This document shows, one piece after another, positions 48,110-57,964 of a stretch of DNA of 64,000 bases (the first letter of the stretch is position 1; each line of letters opens with the position of its first letter). The position numbers were made by a program, and so were the translations under genes. The notes beneath the pieces are model-generated. The model made no database searches. It saw only the letters and a list, made by a program, of their open reading frames with translations, and was not told where the DNA came from. Source of the stretch: Aphelenchoides besseyi (Eukaryota; Nematoda; Chromadorea; Rhabditida; Aphelenchoididae); the NCBI GenBank assembly GCA_024699855.1, contig JAMPIQ010000001.1, positions 12,152,001 through 12,216,000 on the forward strand, read 5' to 3'.

Positions 48110-50587
48110 CTATTGTCCACACGGTTGAAGACGCTCGTTCACGTAAACGTAAAACGAACGATTTTCTTCGCAATAGCGAATGAATTCACGCCAATAGCTA
48201 TTTCCATACAACAACGAACGTTTTCCAACAACGACCATAAGCTCTTTGGCTCCTGAAAAGTAGCAGATATATCCGAATAGCTACGGAGAACTAACGGGTC
48301 AATGATGTGTTCATGCGCTGAAATAATCAAAACAATAAGCGAACACCAAGTTCAGAAGACTTACACGACGACTACGCACAAAACCCAAATCGTTGGTGCG
48401 AGTGAGTGAAACAAAAATGATTCGACGCTCGGAACCTAAACCAGCAATCTAAACAGGTATTAATTTGATTATCCCAACCTTGATAACGTTCAACGGAATC
48501 AACAATCACGTCCAATTTGTCCATTGTTTCAAACAAATTTTCCGTCTAAAAACAAAACTTTGAAATGAAAACGAAATTGACCAACTTGGCCGCGGTATGG
48601 AGTAATGACGGCAATCTCGTCCGGTGAGGCGTGTTTATTTTCAATGAGATTTTTCACCAGAAAAGTGATGATTCGAGCCTCAACATCATTGGAATACGAC
48701 GTCTTTCTTGGCAGTTCTTTTCCATCAACTGCATCAATGAAAATGACAGGAAATTCCTGAAGCACATGATTATAACCATTACAACTTGACGTTCCAGTTA
48801 CTTTGTTCAACAGGTAACACCAATCTCCCAGATTCATTTTGTTACGAACACATTCGGCACTACGAACCGCTCCGTGGTAGAAGATTTTCGATGAAAAGTC
48901 AATGATCGCATGATGAGAACGATAACTATCACGCAAAAGAACGCATAGACGTCTAAGAAGTGAAGTAAAGATCGGTCTTAGAGAAGAAACTTACTCGTCC
49001 AAATAAGCGGGATGATTGACGAATCGCAGAAACGGTGATGAAAATGCAAGACCGTAGGAGAAAAGATCCATTCCAACAACCGGGCCTAGTTGTTTAGCAT
49101 CTCCGGATAAAATCACTGCCGTTTGTGGCGTACACAATCCTGAAAACAACAGAAATCAAACACAGAATACTACTCAGTACCTGCAATGGGAATCCAAAAC
49201 TCTGCTTCACTTGCTTGACCAGCTTCATCAATGAAAACATGAGAGAAATGAGTGTCGAGCACGCCGGCGTTGATTATGTGCGTAGTGCATGCGATTGTTG
49301 AAATGACCACTCGATAGGAATCGTATTCGTCCGGCAACATGTAGTTTCTATCATTACCGGCCAACAAAACAATCGAATCCAATTTAGTATCACGAAGAGA
49401 TGCGTCTTTTGATAGCGAACACAAACGAAGAATCTGATCAGTCTGAAGAACTCTCGCTTCCAACAACTTCAACGCCAAACGATCAGCTGCAACGCCCGAT
49501 GGCGCGCACATCAGAAGCCGATGTTTTGGATTTTGTTTGAGCAAACGAACTGCGGCAGCAACGATCGTTACTGTCTTTCCAGTCCCCTAAATTGGAAAGC
49601 CGTTAGATAATTAGATCCAACAAACTGGTGGTCCGAAAAGACAGAACGGCCGGTCAGAATGACAGCGATTAACAATCGCGAAAACGGCCAAACGTTGTTC
49701 GACATTCAAGTCCTCGTAGGTTCCCATCTTTTTCATTAGTCCAAGAGCCATTTGACAATAATATTGTGCCGACTAAATCGTCGATTAGTCGTTCGATACA
49801 AACGAAACGTACGCAGTCGTTTCGATCAAGTGAACGTGGAAAAACGAGATCGTAAAGTCGTTTACGGGCCAGATCTTCGGCTGTTCGAATGATCGAACGT
49901 CCCATGAAGGTGCCCGGAAACTCGTAGAACTTAAACATCTGAAGACGAAAGAATAACACTGGAAAACAACAATCACCAACCTTGTCTTTGTATTCGGCCA
50001 ATTTGTCTTGGTTTGCGTTGCAAGAAAAGTTGAACTCGCCGTGCTTCTTATCGATCGATCTTCTCATGTAAACGGTGCAAATTGAAGTGCCATCTTCATG
50101 TTCAACCTTCAACGGAAACCCAATAGTCAGCTCCTTGAAACTGACCGCCGTTGTTGTCATTGATACCACACATTCTCCATTTTTATCGTGTTCAATACCC
50201 GGTTTGAATGCTAAGTATCCGTTTCCGATGAACTTCTGTTCCAAATAACCTAAACAATAAAGGTAATCAAAACCAATGTGTTAGCTTACTTTGAGCCAAA
50301 GTCAAGAATCCGAGACAGTAGATGCGTTTGCACAACTCCATGTAACTCAACCGATCGGTGTATCCCACGTCCATGTTGTAAGCCAATGTGTTGACGGAAT
50401 GGATGAGTCGATCGGAAATCTGCTCACCGAGTAGTCGCTTCAATTCTTCGGGAATCTGTTCTTCAGATGGCAACGAGCGTCGAATCTTGCTCGGATTCTG
50501 ACTTTCATCACGATAACCAACGTGCTCGGCTTTCGCTGCTGCTGCCGCTTCTTTAGACACAAATCTACGTTTCCCATCGCCCTTCAT
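48110..50587 (-). CDS. MOV10/Armitage-family SF1 RNA helicase
   Basis: 686 residues in eleven exons (50290-50587, 49981-50249, 49813-49938, 49626-49772, 49181-49586, 48995-49139, 48586-48952, 48479-48545, 48365-48435, 48296-48317, 48110-48252). UPF1-like helicase motifs are complete: Q-motif region DLNVEQRLAVFAI, Walker A GPPGTGKTVT (split by an intron), Ia MCAPSGVAADRLA, II HVFIDEAGQASEAEF, III VILSGDAKQLGPVVG, IV-V ITPYRGQV and ERYQGSERRIIFVS, VI NTSLTRAKELMVVVG. The DEAG box and motif VI fit the MOV10/Armitage/SDE3 group, which remodel RNA-protein complexes in small-RNA silencing. The N-terminal part is shorter than in vertebrate MOV10 (about 1000 residues). The start lies 133 bp after the stop of pasha on the same strand. 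Confidence 0.9.
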
Positions 50588-50633
50588 TTCGCTCAATGAA
50601 AAAACACGATGAGAGAAAACATTAAACGTTGCG

Positions 50634-50639
50634 TTTATT
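50634..50639 (-). terminator. Poly(A) signal AATAAA for pasha
   Basis: Reads AATAAA on the minus strand, 82-87 nt after the pasha stop and 46 nt before the ATG of the downstream helicase. This leaves almost no room for an independent promoter in between. Confidence 0.7.
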
Positions 50640-50720
50640 CGAATTTAAAACAATCGTTGTGGGTAACAAAAAAAGTAAGCAAAATCTTTTTGAAAGTGAA
50701 AACGATGAGTAAAAAAGGAA

Positions 50721-53179
50721 TCACTCGATCATCTCGTTAAGAAGATGATCATCAGCGAACAAGTGAGCGAAACGTTTGCACAAATCGCCAAAATGAGCAC
50801 AATCGTCGGCCGGCAATGGTGGAGCGGTGAAACCGATGGGCGGACGGAAAACGAGATCTCGATTTCGCTGATCGTTGTAACGAATTTCCATACTCGACAA
50901 GGCAGTTCGTAACTCAGCTCCGATGGCCTCATTCGAGACGGCAAACGTATCGTTCAAGTCCTCAGCAGCTACAAGATGCTCAGTTAAACTCGCTTTCATT
51001 CTCGAATACGTACCTTGCGATGTCATTTTTCGTTTGTAACGTTGAGCATCTTTTTGCATGTTAACCGCATCCGCGTTGTACATTCGCAGAATGTCACCGT
51101 AGGTCTTCGCATTTGGGAACAATCTCTTGAGCATTTTCTGTGAAACCCGCTGTTTTCCTTCTCGTTGATTGTCGCCGCTTGCCGTTTCGGTTTCTTTGCC
51201 GACGGTCAACACGTAAAGACACTTCTGATGACTTCGGCGTTCGGTCGTGAATTTGGGTTCCAAATCGGACATCGTCACATTCCGACGAATAAGTTCCTTG
51301 AGTATGATATACGGTTGCTGTTGTCCCATTCGATTGCAAAACTCCGAGATTCGTGCATGACAAATGTCGAGACCATCGAACACTTCTTGAGGATCATTTT
51401 TTGTCTTTTTAGCTTCGTCGTTCTCTTCAGTGTCATCACTGAAATCAACAAATTCACAAGCTTCAATGGTATCAGTTAACCTGTCCGCTATCACTACGTG
51501 TTCTTCATTGAATTTAAGTTCGGGAATCAAACAGTTAAGGACCTTCTCAGCGGCCGCCATTTTCGCATTCTTCTTACTTTTGCCGAATCCAATTCCCAAC
51601 ACACTTTCACCGTCCTTGTTCTCCGTTTCGCCTAAAAGTTTCATGTTTGTATCGGAAATGTTCAAAAAAAGATTTTAAACGTTTCAAATCACGTATATCC
51701 TATTTGACCTTTCAGATTCACGCTTAACACTCAAATTCAGCTATTCAGTAGTAGAATAAGAAATGACAAGCAAAATGTCGGAGCAAAAATTTGGATACAC
51801 GAAATGAGGATTCCAAAAATTTCTCCGTCAAACTGTTTGGTCATTAGTTAAGAATTCATAGCCGAATCAACTGTGTAGCAACATACCCGTGGTAATCCTG
51901 CCCGCACTCGTCGCTTCTCGTTCGTAGCTTTCTTGTAAAATCTTCAGCTTAGCCTTGACACTCTGATGCAGTTGCACCTTCGTACTTGTGTTCAATTTCC
52001 CCAATCTTGCAACACAGCGATAAGGAGTCGCAATGTTTCTAAAGCTCAACCTAATGCAAAAGTGTCAAGTAAACGTACGAGATTTCAATGATATCGTATA
52101 AAACATAGTTCTTCAGAATCTTTTGAACGAAGTCGTGAAGCAATGCGACCGAACTTTTGCCCACCGGATTCAAAGTCATTGTTTGGAACGAGGGTTTGGC
52201 AGCGTCATTGAGTGCGGGCACAGTGATCAATTTCGTATCAGCCGGTAGTCCTAGACGTTTACTTGCAAGAAGAATTAGAAGCTGAACTACCTGGTCTATC
52301 AGATGCATTCACATCGTTAAGTCGTAGTCCTTGTTCGCGTTTACGTTGCCTTTGAAACTTGCGAGTATCGGACCATTTTTTGAATCGAACAACATTAATG
52401 GTTTTGAATTTGAAAAGGTTCTTTGCATAGTCGTTTATTTGATTATCATCGATGTAGTGCTCTTTGTCACCGGCAGACTAAACGGAAATGTACCACGGGC
52501 ATCACGATCGTAACTAACCTTTAGTTCCACAGCAGGAGCGTCGATCAGTCGGTTAATCAGCTTCGGTTCCGTCTGTGCTTTGATTTCCGCTTGACGTTTC
52601 CTCATGTAATAACAAGGAATAGAGGAGATTGGAACTTTGTGTTTTCGTACAGAACTTGCGCCCAAGAAGTACGGACGACTGAAGGTACAAACCCGTGATG
52701 CTCGATGCTGAAATCGTATCAATCATTGTTGTCGTGTTCTTATTTGTACCAAGTAAACCGGCAGTCCGGAATCGTGTGTAATTTCAATCCAACCATCGGG
52801 TAGAATGTTGAATGCATCGGCGAGTCTCATTTCCAAAACTCGTTTCTTTCTGAATGACAAATTCAACAAAAATCCAAGAAAATATCTCGACTTACTTCAC
52901 CGTAGCTCCGGGCGGATATTTCTCCATGTCCACATCCACGGCTCCTTCTATCAGCTCTTCGATGTCCGAGAGAATCTCCGCTGTTTCTTCGTCCATCTGA
53001 TTCTCGACGTTGTCGTTTTCTTTAACCGCTTCACCATTCTGTTTTTCCAGATCAACGAGCACTTCGGCAGTTTGAGCCAACGGTTCCAACGAGTTTGCAT
53101 TTGAGTTGCCAGTGGAAGATTCCATTTGTTCGTCCGAATTGTCGTTCAACCGTAAATGTGGACACCCGTAGTTGGTCAT
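50721..53179 (-). CDS. pash-1: Pasha/DGCR8, double-stranded RNA-binding subunit of Microprocessor
   Basis: 616 residues in eight exons (52896-53179, 52750-52849, 52519-52707, 52291-52477, 52079-52250, 51986-52038, 51014-51631, 50721-50968). Partner of Drosha in nuclear pri-miRNA cropping. Acidic N-terminal region. WW motif [17 protein letters not shown] followed by [15 protein letters not shown] and SIPCYYMRK, with the IPC cysteine that ligates heme in DGCR8. First dsRBD from [15 protein letters not shown] to [18 protein letters not shown]. Second ds[21 protein letters not shown] to [21 protein letters not shown]-terminal tail [17 protein letters not shown] matches the Drosha-binding helix. 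The match to DGCR8 is collinear throughout. The intron 51632-51985 (354 nt, inside dsRBD1) is exceptionally long and contains a hairpin. Confidence 0.96.
51776..51830 (-). other. Hairpin-forming sequence in a long pasha intron
   Basis: Within intron 51632-51985. On the transcript strand the arms TGACGGAG...TTTTTGGA and TCCAAATTT...CTCCGACA pair over about 16 bp with one bulged base and a two-base internal loop; the loop is about 16 nt. Resembles a small stem-loop precursor in outline. Found by eye; no folding energy was computed. Confidence 0.4.
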
Positions 53180-53688
53180 CTTTTTAGTAAGTTACGAAAA
53201 TAAACCGTTTTAAAAGCTATCAGCCCCTGAGTGTCATAACCAAAATGCTGGTGTTGCTGAGTTTTTTCGTATCGATAGAAACGACCACTTCGTAGTTTTT
53301 TAGTCCTATTGATGAAAATACAAGCTACCTTAACATTAGTTTCCAACAGTTTAAAGTCAAACGAACCTTTTGGTAAACCCTGTATAATAAAGCAATAATC
53401 TTGACCATCGGTTCAATGTTACATCCTAATAACATCTAAATAGAAGACATGCTACCAAGATACGATATTTTTAGGTCCGATCTAGCTTTTTGCTCAATTA
53501 ACTTTTCTTACTGAGTATCATACCGTTGAAGAGCTCATGAAAAGCACGTCAAATAACATTTGTGATGTTGTGTCGAATGTTCAAAAGATTTGCATTTTCA
53601 TTCGACTCACCAATCTCATTCGTTCGTTTTGCTCATTGTCGCATTTGCTTTCAAGGTGTCGAGTTGCTCTTCTCGACCCTCAATCACA

Positions 53689-54401
53689 ATGGACATTGCT
53701 GCACAACTGGACAAGTTGATCGACGGAATGTTGGAAGACGCAGAAGACGTTTTGTTAAACATTCCGGCGGAAAGAGAAACATTACAACGAAGCGGAAAAT
53801 TCAATCGCAAACGTAAGTTCAACTCGTTGGAGTTATCTTCAATTGTCTGCTATTAGATGTTCAGCAATGGTGTCCGCCTTCACCAATCGTACAAACGGCT
53901 GTCCGTCGCAAATCTTCGGCACTCCTCGCTCATCATCGTCGCTCGTTGACTCCAAACTCGGCACTAAATGCTAGGACAAGTGAATCCGAAAAGAAGAAGG
54001 TAATTGCAACTTTGCATCAAATTAAACTCAATTTTCAGAACAAGAAACTGCTTCAACCCGAATCAAAAGATCAGGCCGTCAAATCCAAAAAACCAAAAAA
54101 CTACGTGTCGCCGACCATTAGTGTCGAGTTGACAAATTCATTCAGTGACTCGTCGAAGAAAACCGGCCAAATTTGTCCTGGTTGCGGGAAGCCGTCTGCT
54201 CCAAAGACAAGTGATGTTGTGCTTCGTTTTCCGTTCCACGAAGATGAGCGTATCGTGTTGAAGCCGACAGATGAAATCTACGAAGAAATTCGCTCGAACA
54301 AGCTGCTTCTTATCCGTCAGTTGGAGTCCGGCGAAGAGCGCGATCTGCCGTCAATGGCCGAGAGTCAGAAAAAGGATAAGAAGTTGGTTTCCTTGTTCTA
54401 A
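53689..54401 (+). CDS. Uncharacterised protein with a CPGCG zinc-knuckle-like motif
   Basis: 209 residues in three exons (53689-53812, 53857-53999, 54039-54401), all in phase. N-terminal acidic helix (MDIAAQLDKLIDGMLEDAED), a basic Ser-rich middle, then a Lys-rich segment and ICPGCGKPSAP followed by VVLRFPFHEDERIVLK and YEEIRSNKLLLIRQLESGEE. The single CxxC could bind metal only in a dimer or with a partner. The gene starts 509 bp from the divergent start of pasha. An AATAAA lies about 67 nt after the stop. No family recognised. Confidence 0.7.
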
Positions 54402-54692
54402 GCTAACCGATTGAATTCAGAAAAATGTCCAAATCTCATCACCATTGATTCTTGTCGAAATGAAAATAAACTTTGTTGCAAACTTTGAGTGCAAATGAAA
54501 ACTTGATTCACTGAGCATTTGCTCTTTTCGTTGAATTTAAAACCAAAATTGATTCTTATCATCAAACTGTGCAGCAACAAGCTTGTCACTTTTCAGTCAA
54601 CACCAATGGTTTGTAACGCAAATTCGTTTATTTAAGACAAAACAAATTCACAAAAGCCGGATGAAAGATCAATGGTTGAGATTGGAATGAAA

Positions 54693-54929
54693 TCATTGTT
54701 CAGTTGGGAATCCAGCAGACCGCTTGCCGTAAGCATAAGCCGAGTAGGTGTTGTACGGATAGGCATTGACAGTCGGATAGTAGCTGGAAGCATAGCCGTA
54801 AGATGATGGAACACTTGCTACTCCGACCGGAACATTTGCACCGGCGTAATATTGAGCATTGACTTGGGCTGTAAACCCAAGAGCCAGAACGACGGCCAAA
54901 AAGAAGACAACGAATTTGACTGACGACAT
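54693..54929 (-). CDS. Tyr-rich secreted peptide precursor
   Basis: 78 residues, single exon. The signal peptide is clear (MSSVKFVVFFLAVVLALGFTAQVNAQ). The mature part is rich in Tyr, Ala, Ser and Pro (SSYGYASSYYPTVNAYPY), with a KR dibasic site near the end (YAYGKRSAGF). Processing there would release a peptide ending YAYG, whose Gly is the usual amide donor. It could be a neuropeptide-like protein of the YGxY or nlp type, or a structural cuticle or eggshell peptide. A TATA box lies upstream and AATAAA about 60 nt after the stop, the most complete promoter-to-terminator layout in the window. Confidence 0.78.
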   Translation of the reverse strand: MSSVKFVVFFLAVVLALGFTAQVNAQYYAGANVPVGVASVPSSYGYASSYYPTVNAYPYNTYSAYAYGKRSAGFPTEQ

Positions 54930-55012
54930 TTTTCTGCTTGCAAACGATTGAATTAGACGTTCGAGTAGAAAGGAAAATAGCAAGTTGATGTCAATTCAGA
55001 GTCAATACCTTT

Positions 55013-55020
55013 CTTTTATA
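55013..55020 (-). promoter_or_regulatory. TATA box
   Basis: Reads TATAAAAG on the minus strand, 84 nt upstream of the ATG of the Tyr-rich peptide gene. The position suits a short 5' UTR and strong regulated expression. Confidence 0.65.
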
Positions 55021-55123
55021 CTCGCATTTTGTTGGCAATTATGATCTTTAACAATCGGATAGCTTATTCCAACCAGTTTTTTTGTTTGACTTAATTTCCT
55101 TAAGTGTGATTAGTATTAGAGAG

Positions 55124-55285
55124 ATGAGCGAACAGAAACAAGTCGAACTCTTCAGTTGTTTGTCTTTGCCGCTAACGAACACGGCGGGACCGGAACTCGT
55201 TGAGTGGATTCGTGAAACTCCGAAAGTTCAACGTCGGTTATTTTTGGATGTTCAAATAAACGGAGTTCGATTTAATTTCGTTTGA
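55124..55285 (+). CDS. Candidate 53-residue protein
   Basis: Frame from ATG 55124: MSEQKQVELFSCLSLPLTNT, then ELVEWIRETPKVQRRLFLDV and a short hydrophobic end. Codon use resembles neighbouring genes and the preceding TTAG-type sequences could accept a spliced leader. No poly(A) signal was found close by and no family is recognised. It lies antisense to nothing and fits between two minus-strand genes. Confidence 0.35.
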   Translation: MSEQKQVELFSCLSLPLTNTAGPELVEWIRETPKVQRRLFLDVQINGVRFNFV

Positions 55286-55398
55286 GTTTATTTTTGTAGC
55301 ACACAGTTTGTGGACAAAATTGGAAAGAACGATAATAATTGCACAATTGGAGTTCTGAGAGCAAATAGGAACATTGAGTGAAGAGAGTGATTCGGGAG

Positions 55399-56801
55399 TT
55401 ATTTTCGTTTTTCAAACCCCTCGATGTTGACGTGTGACAGCAAAGTCACGGCATCTTCGAGAACTGCTTTCGTACGATCAGAAAGAATGGACATCTTGGC
55501 GTCGAGAATCGTCGTTTCCAATCCGCTCAACGACATCGAACGTCCAAAGAAACAAAGAAGAGCACCGAGCACCGGAGCGACTTGAATCTGAGATAATTGA
55601 AAGAGTTGATGAGCTTGTTGTCGGCTAAATCGAGGACGAGTTCCGTGTTCTTTGTGCTCTGCAGTCAATGCATCGTAATAGCGATCAACTAGACACTCGG
55701 AAGACGATCGACGAACGTCGGAGTTGGTCGATGTGGCCAAAAGGAATGCGAGATCGAACATCGGATTTCCTAAACAAACGTTTAGCGAAAGATAACAGAT
55801 GTCAATCGAACCTTGAAATGCTGTTTGCCAGTCGATCAACGCACACAAACTCTGAGGATTGTCCAAACGAAAGAGCACGTTGTTGATCCACATATCCCCG
55901 TGAGACAAACTCGTACATCCCATAGTTTTTGGTTGATCAATGAGTGCAAACTGGGCGAAATCGATATTGGCGGCTATTTTCAATTGATCAACAAGTCTAA
56001 CAAAATCTGAAAACTTTAATTTTAAATGTGATTTAGAGGTTTTGTTACCGTCTCCATAGTCGCCAATTCGTGAAAGAAACTCGTCCAAAAAACGTTGTTT
56101 TTCGACGGTCGTATGAACACATTGACCATCGGTTATTGCTTCACGACGTTCAATTTCCATTTGTTCGTATTGCACTTGAAGTTGAGCAATAGATTCTGCC
56201 ACTTCTGTGCATTGTGTTTCGGTAAGCGAATCAAAGATGTCAACACACGATCCCTTGTTGCTTAGATCTTCCATGAAGATTGCTCCTCCAGGTCCAACAA
56301 TCGATTTTTCGCTTGCATAATAAACACGAGGCAATGGAAGTGCATCGGAGGGATTGTTAAAGGCGGCATAGAAACGGCATTCGGCATCGTGAGGAACCGC
56401 TGGGGCTATCGATTCAACGTTTCCATCATTGTTGTCAAGTGACTCAACAATTGCATCTACTGTTGCTGTTGTTGGGATCTTTAAAACGAAAGCAAACGGT
56501 GATTGTGTAAGGTTTGTGAAGTGAACAGTAATTCGAAGAATGTGAGAAAGAAAGCCACGACCACCGCAAATGTCAACTGCATCGACCTGAAACGATTATT
56601 AATGGACACTTCTCGTTTCGAACTTACAGCTTCCACTGCATTGCGTTTCAAAGCGAATGCAAACTCCGGACAGTTATCTCGCAAGATCCGAAGCATCATA
56701 AATTGATCCACTCCCAAGCGAGCAAGCAGTGGATTCAATGGTGTGAAGGTTCCAACGTGATCAAAATCACGGGTGAGCGGACTGTTAAGGTACGTTGTCA
56801 T
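55399..56801 (-). CDS. CHK kinase-like protein (choline/ecdysteroid kinase-like, APH fold)
   Basis: 425 residues in four exons (56628-56801, 56049-56586, 55812-56006, 55399-55769). Kinase-like fold of the family expanded in nematodes and insects. Signatures: VDICGGRGFLSHILRIT with FVLKIP (nucleotide-binding strands and lysine), GGAIFMEDLSNKG at the hinge, CTSLSHGDMWINNVLF (catalytic H-G-D-x-W-x-x-N) and ALIDWQ followed by GNPMFDLAFLLA (the metal-binding D-W motif and DLA helix). All catalytic positions are present, so it should be an active small-molecule phosphotransferase; the substrate is unknown. Introns 55770-55811 and 56007-56048 are both 42 nt and in frame, so unspliced reading also stays open. 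Removing them restores family spacing. Confidence 0.87.
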
Positions 56802-57029
56802 CGCTTTTCTGAAACAATCTTACAGTAATACGAAACCAAAAGTTCAATTACGACTCGCAGATCAAAAAGTTGAACTTTAAAAGTGGTAACAGAACGAGAA
56901 ACGAGTAAACACTTTCAATTTTTATACACTTCCTAATATGCTCCGCCTTTCACACGCACTTTTTGAACAAAAGTGCAAGGCGAATAGTTCAATCTGAACG
57001 ATGACGTAAACTCGATCTGTCCACATTGC

Positions 57030-57746
57030 TTATTTTAGTGGCCAATTAGTTGTCGACTTGTTTCTACGATTGTCTGGAAGATCAGCAAACTTTAATATTT
57101 CGATAAAACTATCGGTTGTTTGAACTTGTCCGCGAAATGACCTCATGGCGTAACCCTGTTTGAACTCTTGAGAGAACTCGAGCATTCGGTCAAATTCGAA
57201 TCGTTCTTTGATTGTTTGATAATCGACCAAAAATTCGCTGGTCATTTCATCGTACGAATACTGTAGAGCAAAAGTACAACTAACCGGCTAAACGTGAAGG
57301 TCACAAAGTGCACTTGACAGTCGAATGTTACGATAAGTTTCATTAAGAAGGTGAGTTAAATTATTCGTAATAATTAAAAAATGTGTTTACAATTTGGGCC
57401 TTTTCTTTACGTCATTGAATGATTCTGATAAGCCGACGGTCTTTAGTGTCAGTTCCATAATCACAACCAATTTTTTCGAAGTTTTCGGATTTTGTTGTTT
57501 GTTTTTGATTGTCATTCGTAATTCTTGCCACATGATTAGCATGAGACTAAGCATCGTATAGTCTTCGTACTTTTCTTCATATACAAATGATAAGATCAAA
57601 TGGAAGCTGCTGACTTTGTAGCGAATTGATTTCTGGAGCGAACTAAACGATTGTTACGAAATCGAAAAGCTACAGTTTAATGATGACAATTTCGCGGCGT
57701 TTTGGTCTTCGGTTCGAATTCGCCGTTGATGAGAGGTTGCCGACAT
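57030..57746 (-). CDS. Uncharacterised protein, 182 residues
   Basis: Three exons (57688-57746, 57411-57642, 57030-57287), joined in phase, total in frame. Exon 2 encodes FVYEEKYEDYTMLSLMLIMW and KTSKKLVVIMELTLKTVGLS. Exon 3 continues PVSCTFALQYSYDEMTSEF and ends with an amphipathic acidic-basic segment and LPDNRRNKSTT. No signal peptide or domain recognised. The first exon is the weakest part: it overlaps, on the other strand, a separate open frame with its own acceptor and poly(A) signal. Confidence 0.45.
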
Positions 57747-57964
57747 CTGTTCAAACAAACCAAACTCTACCGGAAATCAAGTTCTTTCGTTTAATCCGAA
57801 AGTTGTGCTTGGAAACTAAAGACCGCCAGTATGAGTGCGAAAGTTTGATTTCCAGTCGTAGGCGTTGGAGTGAACGATTCGACAACCAAAAACGTCCCTC
57901 CGCCACCTTTGACTCTTTGGATTATCTCCACTTAAACTCCACGTCATTTGAAAGCATGTTGTGA
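57680..57964 (+). CDS. Candidate 94-residue protein, antisense to the preceding gene
   Basis: Frame from ATG 57680 (MMTISRRFGLRFEFAVDERL) to a stop at 57962, preceded by an acceptor-like CTACAG and followed by AATAAA about 28 nt after the stop. Basic and polar, no domain recognised. It overlaps exon 1 of the minus-strand gene at 57030-57746, so at most one of the two models may be right there. Confidence 0.35.
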   Translation: MMTISRRFGLRFEFAVDERLPTSVQTNQTLPEIKFFRLIRKLCLETKDRQYECESLISSRRRWSERFDNQKRPSATFDSLDYLHLNSTSFESML

